Assembly: GCA_963971405.1 (NCBI GenBank)
Contig: OZ020491.1
Span: forward strand, 1,432,910 to 1,496,909
Length of the DNA stretch: 64,000 nt
Source: Psococerastis gibbosa
Taxonomy: Eukaryota > Arthropoda > Insecta > Psocodea > Psocidae
Reading direction: 5' to 3'
Shown here: positions 1 to 10,816 of the stretch, piece after piece
Position numbering within the stretch: the stretch's first letter is position 1
Layout of the letters: each line of letters opens with the position of its first letter
The notes under the pieces: model-generated
Database searches by the model: none
What the model was told of the DNA's origin: nothing
Seen by the model: only the letters and a program-made list of their open reading frames with translations
Translations under genes and position numbers: made by a program

Positions 1-450
1 CGAACGACGGTCTCGCTCGTAATAGGCCTGCTGTATGTAGAATTTTCAAATTCTACATATCTAAAACTTCCAAACGCGGCCATGTCAACGGCCTACTCCT
101 ATTTCAATCTTATATTTTATAGACCCCGTCCACTCATTCCCCTAGTAATGCAGTCTTGTAGCTTTGCCATGTAATTATAATAATATGTGGCGTATCACTG
201 AGGAACCCCCCCCCCCAACTACCCCCATAATATCAGGGATATTAATATACATATTATTGTATATGATAACATTTAATAATAGCACGATGAAACGCAACAA
301 ACTACTGTTATTTGGCAAAAAACCGTTGAAATCTGAATACAAGTTGTGTAATGCTAACACAACTTGGATAGAATCCACGCGAGGGTCGTGTAAAATTTAC
401 AGCGGGGTAACACCTGCAAACCTGAAATACCGTTATACCCGCGATGCCTG

Positions 451-1260
451 ATGCTTCCCTATCCCCCTCAGACGAGCGGTCGTTCAGTCATTGAATGTCT
501 ATTAGCAAGTGCGGTAGCCGGTTGTCAAACTTTTGGACTTTATTTTCCTTTAGGTGTTTTTAGTTTCAGCGCAATTCAGTCAATGTTTGAAAAAATGGAG
601 GGAGTAGTGCGATTAGATGGCGAGAAGTCAGGTCCGTTTGCCATGAAAAGAGGGGTAAAACAAGGGGACAGTTTAAGCCCACTATTATTCCTGATTTTTA
701 TGGATGAAGTAATGAAGACGTGCAAGGCAAGAACTGATCGATCGTTGGTCGGTTTGTGGCGACTTAGGCACGTGTACGTGTAAGCCCTTGCCTATGCAGA
801 TGACGTAGTCCCAATAGCAGACTCTCCAGCAAAACTACAATTATCTGGGTACAGCAGTGAACCAGACAGGCCAACACCAGACCAAAACCGAGTCCAAAAG
901 ACAACAGCAAGGAGAACTCGAACGGAAGACAAAGACCAGAGTCCAACAAGCCATCTTGGAGCCGATTCTCCCCTATGGGAGCGAAAGCTGGACACCTACA
1001 ACAAGTGACCTAAAAAAAGGACCACCTGGAGATTGGCGGAAGCAAGGCCACAAGGAAGAAGAACCATCGGCAGACCGAGGACAACTCTCGAGGAAAGGAT
1101 TGAACAACTCGCCGGAGCAAGATGGAAAACAATTGCCGAGCTCAAGGCGTTAACGTTCGACAGGGGCGAATTCAGGAAATGGGTTCGGGGCGACCCCCCC
1201 CCCCACGCTGCACATGGGGGGGGGGGAGAAGAAGGAGAAGTGTTTTTAGTGTGGCTTCTT
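451..1260 (+). pseudogene. Decayed LINE: reverse transcriptase core and C-terminal tail
   Basis: The conceptual translation carries MKRGVKQGDSLSPLLF (RT motif with QGDSLSP) at about 642-690. After a stop at 781-783 comes AYADDVV (the YADD catalytic box) at about 789-809. The LINE-typical LPYGSESWT lies near 970-995, and GRPRTTLEERIEQLAG at about 1063-1110 leads to KWVRGD before a poly-C run. Stops and frameshifts divide it into at least three frames, so it is dead. The pattern is that of a non-LTR retrotransposon. The clade cannot be settled by eye. Confidence 0.75.
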
Positions 1261-1862
1261 CAAATTTAATGTAAAGTGAAAGTTTGTTAAGTTTAAAGTT
1301 CAAAATGGATATATTTAGCTCTCCAAATTTCGTGTCAGCATTGTTCTCTGATGGCGAAGACATGATAGAAGTAATGCTAAGAGTTGAACGACAACAAGAA
1401 ATCCCTTTTGATCATTACGGTAAAATGTAATGCTTAATTTTGTTCATTATATGTTATATGCCAATATATAAACTTGTATTCTTATTTGGTTTGTCTCAAT
1501 CCTTCTTTTGCTTTGTATCAACTGTCGAATATTATTCCTGATACATCGAATGGTTGACGTCACTTTCGTATTTTCCGGACGTGCAGCTAATGTTTGTGAG
1601 TGTAGAACTGTTACCTATATAATATGTTCGAGACATGCGAATGTCACTAAATTAGGCTGTTGTTGTTGTTATGTATGTATTTTGTTGTGTTTGTTCACAG
1701 TGTGAAGAATTTACCGATGAAACTGAGTGGGATAGTGAAAGAAACCTGCGGTTTGGGTGTTCCATGCCTTACTTAAAAAAAACTCCCTATTCGTGACTGC
1801 CAAATGAAATGGAAATAACTTTGAAAAAAAATCGCGAATAGTCAGTTTTTTTATGAGAAGAT

Positions 1863-2040
1863 GGACCGTAGGACCTTTGCCTTGGTGGCGTTCAGTTGTT
1901 AGCTTTTTATAAATTATTCAGAATATGTAATTAACGTTAGACCCGCTAAATTTATTTGAGGCTCTAACGTTAATTACAAATGCTGAATAATTTATAAAAA
2001 GCTAACAACTGGACGTCACCATGGTAATGGCCCTACGGTA
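1863..2040. repeat. Fold-back MITE with ~78-bp arms
   Basis: The left arm 1863-1941 and right arm 1963-2040 are inverted copies separated by a 21-base loop. The inner parts (TTAGCTTTTTATAAATTATTC and TTAACGTTAGA) are nearly perfect, and the outer parts (GACCGTAGG...GGTGGCGTTC) have several mismatches. An RNA of either strand would form a long hairpin. No clear target duplication was seen. Confidence 0.7.
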
Positions 2041-2049
2041 CATCTCTTG

Positions 2050-2530
2050 AGTAAGCTATGTGCAACCCTAACCGAGGGTACCAGTAACACCCAACGCCTT
2101 CTGTAAATTCTACACAACGTGTGTTCAAATCCAACCCAATGCATATATATTGCTGTGTTACAACCACACAATAAGGTCGGCTAGATTTTACCCAAGTAGT
2201 TGAGTAGCATGAACCCAAACAGGTAGCCTAAACTAGATAGTACTCAAATAGTTGGGTAGAAGATACACATGTCGTATGTTTCAATCTACATAAGAGTTGT
2301 GTAAAATAAACACAGATAATTTAGTAAGCATTACTCAATCACATTTACACAACTAGTGTAATTTTTACCAAACTTGTATGGGTAATATCTATCCCAATTA
2401 TTGTAACAATTACTCTACGTATTTAACACAACTCATTTAGTAGGATTTACACCCTATTCGTGCCGTCCAAAAGTTACACGACATTTCGTGTTGCAGTAAG
2501 CCCTGTTGGGTTATATTTACAATAAAATTT
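2050..2530. repeat. Degenerate array of short palindromic units
   Basis: Units of roughly 22-30 bases recur, built around TTTACACAACTAGTGTAA-, TACCCAAGTAGTTGAGTA- and ACTCAAATAGTTGGGTAG-like half-sites. Each is an imperfect palindrome of a TTAC-x-CAA / TTG-x-GTAA pair. At least ten half-sites can be picked out between 2060 and 2480. It is too diverged for a consensus by eye. Confidence 0.4.
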
Positions 2531-2809
2531 TTTGAGTGTAACGGATGATCTTGGATTTTTTTCTGACTAATTTCTTTATCTACCGCGAGAACCTGTGGTC
2601 ATTTATGGACGTGGGCTTTACAAGGAGTTCAAGTAACCCTAAAGATTTTTTTTTACCAAAGAATTTTAAGTAGACTAGTTTTTAACGCAAATTTTCTAGA
2701 GGACCTTTCGTATGCTATGAATTTTTTTCTCTTGCTATGTTATTCCTTCACTTAATCGGAACATACATAATAGTCTTCTTATTAACTTTGTAAAACGTAC
2801 TATCACTCA

Positions 2810-3290
2810 TGGTTTAGTAATTTTTCATGAAAATTGAACTTTTTTATTTTTTTACACCCGGAACCAAGGTATCAAGGGCGAAGCGACCATGTATATTACT
2901 CACATTGAAAACGGCAGAACGGGCTATATTATATGTGATTTAAAAAAATAGCTGGAGCCGTTTCTTCAGAGTTTTGGGGTAAAATCCTCCAAAACCCAAA
3001 TTAGGAAAAACTGTCCTGAGAAAGAAAGAAGAAGAAGAGAGAAAATTAAATTTATTTTTTACATTTTTCAGGCGAGCCGAGACATGATTTTTGTGGGCGT
3101 GTATGCCGAATTTCATTAAAACCCATCAAGTAGTTTGCCGACAAATCAACGAACAGACAGACCAACATTTCGTAAAAATCACTTTTTTTTATACTGGGAC
3201 CTCAAAACGTGTAAATCGACTGAAATCACGAAATCGGAAATTTCGACCATTACAAAGCTTACCTTATGCTAAGTATAAATAGGAAAGCAA
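2810..3290 (+). repeat. Diverged partial copy of the HINE-like element
   Basis: It aligns with the right half of the 8786-9620 element: the TTTTTACACCC box, GCTGGAGCCGTTTCTT, ATTTCATTAAAACCCA..GTAGTTTGCC, a short GACAGACAGACC tract, TTCGTAAAAATCACTTTTTT and the terminal hairpin ending TAGGAAAGCAATA. It is older than the other copies. The left half is missing. Confidence 0.75.
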
Positions 3291-3325
3291 TAATTGCAAT
3301 AACCACCCCTTAATGCTAAAATATG

Positions 3326-3710
3326 TGTTGTTGTTGTTGTTGCTTCCAACGCCTGCTTTCAGAATTTCAGTTTTAAGCAACCCTGTCAGCCTGGCGGGGG
3401 GAGTGAGTATGTTTGTTAACTTGAGACACCCTAAGGGCAGATTCTTTTACCTCGGGGGAAAGGGGAGTTGACTGACAAGGTGGACCTCCTGATTAGAGTG
3501 GATTCCGAACCAATTGGGGAATATATAGTAAAGTCACACGATTAAATCGGAGGTGACCCGGACTCGACACGCACGTAGACTGACTGGTATAGTCTTTGCG
3601 CGTTATCATGTCCCATTAGGTCCCCCTGCCAACGCCGTGCACACTACCAAGTTTGCCGCAGTTTGAAACATGCTCTGCTCTAATTGATTTAACATGGTAA
3701 GGCCGTTGCT
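3326..3710 (-). repeat. 5S rRNA-derived SINE copy with (AAC)n tail
   Basis: Read on the minus strand it starts with an AACGGCC-TTACCATGTTAAAT-like 5S head (right edge about 3710). A body follows with GTCAGCCTGGCGGGGGGAGT in inverse orientation, and it ends in (AAC)n, seen as TTG repeats at 3326-3342. It is the same family as the copies at 40145, 16790 and 61895. Confidence 0.7.
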
Positions 3711-3807
3711 AACGTACCCAACATAAAGGATGTACTGTCATTAATGTTGAGATAAGACAATTAGTGGCCTTACGGCGTGTACGTGGCCAGAGAAGACAAG
3801 ACGGACA

Positions 3808-4011
3808 GCCTAGCCAGACAGATAGGAGACAAAGTAGGTTAGCTGCGTGCTGTATCATTGTATTGTTATATTGTAGCTTACTGTAGAGTTAGAAAGTCAG
3901 AAAAGAACGGTGCTATCAGCAGCACGTGAGGTAACTGATAAAGCGCAAGAATTAATTAACTTACCTTAATTACGAGTATAGGTCTCCAGTCTGACAGATA
4001 AGAGAGAGAGC

Positions 4012-4043
<32 letters not shown>

Positions 4044-4160
4044 ATGGTAGGTTAGCTGCGTGTCGTATCATAGCTTATTGGATAGTTAGAAAATGTCTCA
4101 GTAATACAGCAAGCGATAAAACGCAAAAATTAATTAAGTCAATTATAGAGCAGTTGACAC
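3808..4160 (+). repeat. Diverged tandem duplication with (GA)n microsatellite
   Basis: Two units of about 175 bp (about 3808-3985 and 3986-4160) both contain CAGACAGATA..GGTTAGCTGCGTG, a GTATCAT segment, TAGTTAGAAA and GATAAARCGCAARAATTAATTAA. The second unit has expanded (GA)n at 4003-4044. Confidence 0.55.
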
Positions 4161-4676
4161 CACGTGAGAGCAAAAAATATCCCGGAATTTTTTTAGCAGA
4201 ATGTACTAATGAGGTACCTAGTTAAAGCGACTGACGTGTTTCGCACGTGGCGCGGGAAGTCATCCCTAGAAATCGGAAGCATAAGAAAAGGTGCACTCCG
4301 TACTACATCATAAGTGATCAAACGTTATAAAATCGTAAATAATTAAATTAAACCAGCGCAGCAGTTTCAAACTTAAGGGTCACCGGGCGTCTTGGGTGGA
4401 AAAAACATGGGAAAACATGCAAAATAACTACTTATAGATGAAGTTTGAGAAAAATTATAGCTGGTGTGCCGCGAATTTACTTTATTACCAGTGATGGGAG
4501 ATTTCCTGAAATCGAGATTTCTCGGAAATGTCCATGGAAATCGAGATCTCCCGGCAATTTCCGAAAATCTTGGAAATATATAGGTATTATATATATATAA
4601 TTACCAAGCGTTGACCGATAGGGCCAGTTTCTCTATAGATTACCTACATGATTACGCTTGATTAAAAAATGGAATT

Positions 4677-4880
4677 ATTCTTTTGGATAAGGGGTACACG
4701 AAAGGAGCCTCCATGAAGATCGCTTATTTACCTATTGCTATTCTAGTAAATCGATCGGGCGTACCCTGGGCAACGTCAAATCTCAATTTGACGGCAGATC
4801 CTTTGACCACCGAGAGCCGGAGAAGAAGATTCTTTTGGAACTTTCCGAGAGGGTCGTTGGAAGTTTACCAATCTCTATAG
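4677..4880 (+). repeat. Interspersed repeat R8 (copy also at 44985)
   Basis: It shares GAAGATCGCTTATTTA, ATCGATCGGGCGTACC, TGGGCAACG and the ACCACCGAGAG block with 44985-45190 in the same orientation. There is no coding potential, and the class is unknown. Confidence 0.45.
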
Positions 4881-6039
4881 AAATTTCCGAGTCTCCCATC
4901 AAGCTGTATTTTTACACTCCTTGGTTGGTCGTGTTACGAAAAAGGTGTGGAACCACTGCGCTGTCTGAAACAAGGACGTCTACGACTCTCGGGCTGGCGT
5001 GAGGGGGACAGGCCACAATCGTTGAGGCCACATTGATAATAATGGCTGGTTCAAGATATGCACACCCATATAGGGCTATATATTACAGGATATTTGGACT
5101 AAAGAACGAAACACCCGTTAGAAAGTGTAAACTACATTACAATTATTAAGTTCAACCTGCTTTTCCAAAGCAATTTTATATCTCTAGGACGGACGGACGG
5201 ACTTGTCTATATCTGGACTTGCCCATGTCCTGAAGGCCTGTCTTCTACAGAGATTTCGCAATGTTCATTACCATCGATATAGCAGAAGGAGTTCAATAAC
5301 AACAGTAAACAGCACAGGAAAAGGGGTGAAACGACAATACAACCGATAGGGATAGCTGCATAAAGGAAATGGACATTTTGAATAATGAAAGGGTGTCTTA
5401 TTGGGAAATTTAATTTTGTCCAGCTAAAGATTTGTGCATGAAGTATAGATAGGTTTTTTTGAGATTTTCGTCGTGTTAGCACATTTTGTTACAATCTGGT
5501 TGGAGTCCCCCGTTCTTGACTTCTTGCCCGTTGAAATACAGTATATTAACACTAGCTGTTGCTTTCTGAAATAGGTGTCGGGAAATCTACTTAACAAAGT
5601 CAAGGAGGTCTAAAATAGGAAAAGAACATGCACCTACGTATGAGGTAGCCATGAGTACCTGCACATCTTTGCTAAAACTACTTGGTAGTCTAACAAGTGA
5701 GCAGCCTACATATCTTTGGCTAACACCCAAGAATGCACACACATGCTCAATAAAAAGGTACTCCAGGTACGAATAGGTACTCCAAATGTCGTCTTTTTTG
5801 CCTGGAGCCGCCGCGGGCAAGGACTTACAAGGCCGGTCAACCGCACCGCTGTACCAGGTATCAAGGCCACACCTAGCCACTCCAGTTCCGACACAGAATG
5901 TCTCAGTGACAACATCACATAGCCTAGCCATATTAGGTTTAGCAGGTTCGAAAGTCTCGGTCTACCAGGCCAAGTAATGTAGATATCGTAAGGCAGGTCA
6001 GGTTCGCGGTTGACTGACAGCAACGTTTCACGTCCTAAA

Positions 6040-6375
6040 ATCTCTGGAAAGCCGATTCGAACCTAAACTGCTCAACAATGAGGAAGCAGATCGCAAAAAT
6101 GGGCATACTGGTAGGAAAGGCGTTCCACCATATCAAAATGGGGGACACAGAAATCGATACTCAGCAGTCTTGTTAAGGTAGCGGCCAATCATAGGTTAAC
6201 TGAAATGGTCTGGACATCGACCGCGTGAAGAGAATGGAGAGCAGCCATTGCCGAAAGAATGGGCTGCGAGAGGAAATAGAAGGTACACTAGGGAAAGAAA
6301 GACCAAGGAAGAAATACAGAAATGAGATTAAGGACGAGCTCAGGAGAGTGGGACTGTAACTGAGGAAAGCATGTA
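6040..6375 (+). pseudogene. LINE C-terminal tail remnant
   Basis: The translated fragments contain RVKRMES and, near 6270-6357, EGTLGKERPRKKYRNEIKDE followed by LRRVGL. This is the Arg/Lys-rich extreme C-terminus typical of LINE pol proteins, with frameshifts between the parts. Confidence 0.5.
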
Positions 6376-6392
6376 TATTTTTTAAGTTATTT

Positions 6393-6665
6393 ATAATAGT
6401 TTTTTATGTTAACAGCTACCCAATCACACATTGGGTGATTTAGGAAATTACGAATAGGCTCTATGTAAATTCCAAGGAAGAACCCATACCCAAACAAAAT
6501 TTGTGCGAACGACAGAGATTGTGTTTTGAATGAATTGAGAGTCCCTTGATACCTTGAAGGGGGCACTAACAAGGCAGATAAAGAAGAAGAAGAACAGCTT
6601 CTTTTATGGTGCCAGCTATCCAACCGCACTTTGGACTGCTTAGGAAATTACTAGTAGGTGCTCAC
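6393..6665 (+). repeat. Direct repeat pair around a GAA tract
   Basis: A segment of about 65 bp (TTTTATG..CAGCTAYCCAA, then TTAGGAAATTAC) occurs at 6393-6460 and again at 6600-6665, about 205 bases apart, with (AAG)n near 6585. It is probably the 3' end of a retroelement or a slipped duplication. Confidence 0.4.
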
Positions 6666-6753
6666 AAAAGATTGCATGTCACAGCACTGTGCTTTTTTAT
6701 TACCTCCTCCTAAAGGTATATTGATCGATAATCGTTTCATTGATTGAACTTAC

Positions 6754-6938
6754 CATAGAACCAGCAGGAGAGTTCGGCGAACCGTGGCCTCAGCAACGCC
6801 GGAAACCTTTCGTCCGACAGTTTGTCAAGCAAAACTGCTGTGCCGGAGATGACTATGGGGACACCCCAGGCGTACGCGTTGTAGAGGCGTAGCCGTAGCA
6901 CTTCCTGACGCTTGTCAAGTGTCGAAGGCCGTATGTCC
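6754..6938 (-). CDS. Mth-like GPCR exon 5: TM4 and second extracellular loop
   Basis: The acceptor is CTCTTTGTTTCAG before 6938 and the donor TATG|GTAAGT at 6754 (185 bases: 1 + 61 codons + 1). The residues begin DIRPSTLDKRQ (second intracellular loop), then TM4 with YNAYAWGVPIVISG, and the ECL2 stretch LLRPRFAELSCWFY. Its Cys-Trp pair is the family B hallmark. It is about 25.8 kb from exon 4. The next exon must start with two bases completing a Gly/Ala/Val/Asp-type codon, and I could not find a convincing one in 1-6753. Confidence 0.92.
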
Positions 6939-7129
6939 CTGAAACAAAGAGGAAAGAACGTAAGTCACAGAGGGTTTCACTGGGCAGCTGCAGTCGTAGA
7001 ACTTTCTGAAGCCCTTTCATTGTGGAAGGCTAGCGCGTGTGCCTCCGAAGGGAAAAGAATAATTATAAAAAAGCAGCCCCAGAATAACCAGCAGGAACGA
7101 CATGCTTCTCAGGCGGAGTGAATATGGAT

Positions 7130-7265
7130 TCTCGCACACCTTTGATAGTGAAGAGGATAGAGTAGAAGGCACTCTTAGAGCGAGAAAGGAGGGCAGAAGG
7201 CAGCAAGGCAGGGCACGGAACTGTTGGCGAGACGAGGTTCAGGGTGACAAGCTAAAGGTGTCGGT
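7130..7265 (+). pseudogene. LINE tail fragment
   Basis: The frame gives EGTLRARKEGRRQQGRARNC followed by WRDEV, resembling the GRPRNxWRDEV tail of LINE pol. It is cut at about 7270 by the poly(T) end of the next, minus-strand LINE. Confidence 0.4.
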
Positions 7266-7269
7266 AGCG

Positions 7270-8265
7270 GCTTTTTTTTTTTTTTTTCAAATCAAATCAA
7301 ATTTATTAAATCAAATCAAAACAACATTTACAATATTAAAAAAGAAATGGAGGAGGGGCCCAAAGGAAAGGTCCCGTGCTGGGCTGGGCCCCCCTTTAAA
7401 AGTACAAGTGAAAAATTAGCACAAGTGAAAATTAGTACAAGTAATAAATAAATAAATATATAAAAAAATTTAAACGTTAATAGAGAATAATTGTGCATTA
7501 ATTGAATTAATGTAGGCTAAAAGAATAAAAAATGAAAATATTGGTTCACAATCGACACTAAGAGAACATCCGCACGTTACAGTATATATCTCAATTTTCA
7601 TTAACTCTAGTTGCCAAGTAAGGACGTGATGTTATTAGGGTTGGAAGAAATTAGGTAGTTAATAAGAGTCCTGAAACTTGTTATGCTGACGGTGTCTTTT
7701 ATGTTGTCCGGTAGGGAATTGTACAACGGAATAGACTTATACATATGCGAGTGCATAAAGTGTTCCGTATTCGGTTTCAAAGTTTTTAGGTTGCGTCCAG
7801 TACCAAGTCTGGTATTAATGTTATGATGGATGAAATCGCCTTGCCCAAGAATGGTTTTTGCCCTTTTAAATCGGAAAAGTACAAGTTGTTTTGCATATAG
7901 CAAGGGCAGTGGGAGGACATTGAATTCCTTAAAAAGAAGATTTGAAGGGTAGCGGCGAGGCTTCCCTAAAGCTACTCTGATGGCTATTCTTACAGCAGTT
8001 TCTAGGGGGCATATATGGCAAGGATGAGCACCACCCCAGGCTAATATGCTATATTGGAAAATTGATTGGACTAAAGCATGATAAACTTGTCTTAGAGTAT
8101 CAACATTAAGTGTACACCTTAGCTTCCTTAATTTGTAATAGGTTCTTCTAATTCGTTTTGATGTTAGGAGAATGTGTTCATGCCACTTGAGATGCTTATC
8201 AATGGTAACGCCTAAATATTTAATAGTATTGGCAGATGAAGACAAAGGATCGGGATGTCTGAAGA
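7270..8265 (-). pseudogene. 5'-truncated LINE, C-terminal part of reverse transcriptase
   Basis: An open frame at 8245-7607 (212 residues, TAG-terminated region near 7607) carries TIKYLGVTIDKHLKWHEHI, the LGV.ID..L.W..HI thumb motif of Jockey/CR1-type LINEs. AWGG, then YNSLPDNIKD and FRTLINYLI follow near the end. The 3'UTR of about 330 bp ends with ATTTGATTTGATT-like repeats and an A-run (T-run on the given strand at about 7271-7287). The frame is intact over its length, so this is one of the younger LINE pieces here. The palm domain with YADD is missing by 5' truncation. Confidence 0.75.
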
Positions 8266-8391
8266 GCGGTCAAAGCACATCCCGAACTGTAGCGACGGTG
8301 CAGGCTATAATTTCACTAATTTCAGGTAAGCTAGCACTAAACCCTGGGTTTAACTAAGCCTGGCCGGTCTTGGCCTCTCATGCTAGACCTA

Positions 8392-8560
8392 CTGCTGACT
8401 TCTCCTTCTTCAGGCTCTACAGCCCTTGATGGGCTTTGGCCTGGTCGACAACACTCCTCGAGTCATCTAGGTTCTGTACAACACTCCACCATCTGCGGGC
8501 CCCCAACTCGCGAAGGTCATCAGTTTCCAATTACTCATCCTTCCAGTGTTTTCGAGCTGA
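8392..8560 (-). pseudogene. LINE R4 tail fragment
   Basis: It is the reverse complement of the (GAA)n-tailed LINE end seen at 48091-48300 (shared blocks: GGCTCTACAGCCCTTGATG, GTACAACRCTCCACCATCT, AACTCGCGAAGGT). Confidence 0.6.
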
Positions 8561-8785
8561 CCTGCTGTTGATTATGGATTATGGATCCCACCTAGGATAT
8601 TTTTTGAATTTTAATGCCGCCTGCCACGACGATTTCGACTAAACAGTGCACGCCTTCAACACTTCCAAACAACAACAAAACCGGCCGTAGTACCAAAGCG
8701 TGCTCTAATTAGTCAAAATGTCAGACGTGCCAACTGTCGGAAGCCCTGAATGGCCAAAGAAGACCAGGTGGCACCAGAAATTCAA

Positions 8786-9620
8786 AGAACCGGTCCGAGT
8801 TTACTCGAACATGCTTTCCAATTTATCAAAATTAGTAGATAGAGAAAATGAGTAATTTCATGGTAAATAATTTTCCTATGGTTAAATTTCCGATTACTCG
8901 GGGGGGGGGGGGGGTGTCCACCTGACGTCACTCGTCACTGGTGGCGAGGTAAATTCTAGATAGGTCAGACCAACACATCACCACACAGCAATACTGGCAG
9001 GGCACGCAATGCATTTGAGCGTGAATTTTCTATCATTTTTTCAAAAACATTTTTTTGTACAAAACCAAATACTTTTTTGGGAAAGCAACCTGTCCGGTTT
9101 CGTTACTCAATTTAACACCTAAAACATACCTGAAGGTAGAAATCATCGATAGAAAGGTTTCGCAGAAAAATTATTTTTTAGTCATTTTTCATTAAAATTT
9201 AGTCATTTTTATTTTTTTACCCCCAGATGCAAACTATCAAGGGGCAAGCGACCCCCCGCATTTTATCAACATTAACAACAACTACAATATATGTGAATTT
9301 AAAAGAAATCGTTGGAGCCGTTTTTGGGAAATAATTTTTTTAGACTTTTTTTTAAGTTTTTTGAAAATAAAACCCCCCCAAATTGAGTTAGCCCAAAATA
9401 AAAATAAATGGTCCCGAGGTATGATTTTTGTGAACCTACATGCCGAATTTCAACAAAATCGACCGAGTAGTTTGCCCGGAACAGACAGACAGACATTTCG
9501 TAAAAACCACTTTTTTGGGTTCCTGGGACCTTAAAACATATAAATCCGTTGAAATCACGGAATCGAAAATTTCGACCGTCACAAAGCTTTCCTTATACTA
9601 CGTATAAATTGGAAAGCAAA
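8786..9620 (+). mobile_element. HINE-like element, complete copy A
   Basis: It starts AGAACCGGTCCGAGTTTACTCG (5' mini-hairpin CGAGT-TT-ACTCG) and has a left subterminal repeat GCTTTCCAATTTAT at 8813-8826 with its inverse at 9604-9617. Between them lie a poly-G tract, GACGTCACTCGTCACTGG, a long AT-rich body and a short (GACA)n at about 9483-9497. A right hairpin GCTTTCC..TTATAC/GTATAA..GGAAAGC follows. It has no open frame, so it is non-autonomous. Confidence 0.8.
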
Positions 9621-10767
9621 AATATCCTTGGCGGGAGCGTATGTCCCATGTACCATCTCACTCAGATAGAACTCTTGACCGCTGAGGCGCTGACGATGAA
9701 CAAGTGCGATATAAATAATAGGTGTGTAACATCATCCTTGGTAATGCAGTACATTTCAACGACAATACCAACAAAGCATTCAGGAGCGCCAAATCGAGGC
9801 ATCGATGAAACCAACAACCAGCAGAAGACAATACTACAACAATAAAGCAGCATGGCGTTTTTGAAAGTATACACGGCGGTGTACGTGACCGTGCTGTGAT
9901 TGTAATGGGAGCGACCATGACTCGGGAAAATAAAAATGATATCGACGCCCTGAACAAATCTGCAGCTACACAAAAGAAAAGAGTGAAAGTCTCAGAGAAT
10001 ACAGCAAAGTTTGCTATAGTAAAGGCTCGTGGTTGCCATTCTTTTTCAACGCGAGTATATACAATGATAATCTCGATTTTTAGGCTTTCTATGTAACTAC
10101 TACCTACGTGGGAAAGACTTTCCACAAAGGGGGCGCATTCATGAAGTAAGTCAAGCCAGCGGAGCAAGCCAAATTATTGTGCTGGGGAATAATGGAGCAT
10201 CAATAGAAGCAAGTGAATATTAAATTTTTTTAAATACATTTTTGCTTTTATCACTCGACTGTACCATCCATGAATATGGGTACATTAGCTGAAAAGTGGC
10301 GTACAGAAGTCTGGAATGTACTGTAGTAATTGGTGTGGAAGTGCTGCCCCCGGCACTACTAAAAACTTGATCACTGCGGAGATAAGACTTGCCACCAGTT
10401 ATAACTGGGTGTGGACTAAGATATAATGCACCGATAAGTACCAAAGTACTGCGACAACATTAACTTAGGTCACCCAGGCTTGGATTGCGTTAAGTCCCAT
10501 AAACTAATGCTGGGTAGATAATTAGACAACCTAGTAGTTAAGGGGCAGATTTCATAATATTTGTCAACCAGGCGGTCGTGTATTTTTTATTAAAGAATTA
10601 ATTTATCGCTCCACAGCCACCAAAAAATGAAAGTGGTTAGATGGAGAAATTAATAAATAATACACGATTTCTCAGAAAATTAATATCTTTCTCACACGAA
10701 ACATTAGAACTTTCGAAAATCCCGATAATGTGCACTAAGTAGATTTTATAGAATATAGGTACAGCTT

Positions 10768-10816
<49 letters not shown>

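Noticed and set aside
2050-2530. CRISPR-like array
   Set aside because: The units are degenerate palindromes without constant repeats or unique equal-length spacers, in eukaryotic DNA.
5207-5482. Minus-strand hydrophobic frame (IPIGCIVVSPLFLCCLLLLL...) as the missing TM5 exon of the Mth-like gene
   Set aside because: The acceptor-like CTTTATGCAG and the phase would fit, but the donor is weak (GATG|GTAATG) and the TM5 pattern FYGP.......N is absent. It is more likely a chance AT-rich hydrophobic stretch.
9658-10167. 169-residue minus-strand frame
   Set aside because: It overlaps frames in other phases, has no domain, no codon bias and no splice signals.
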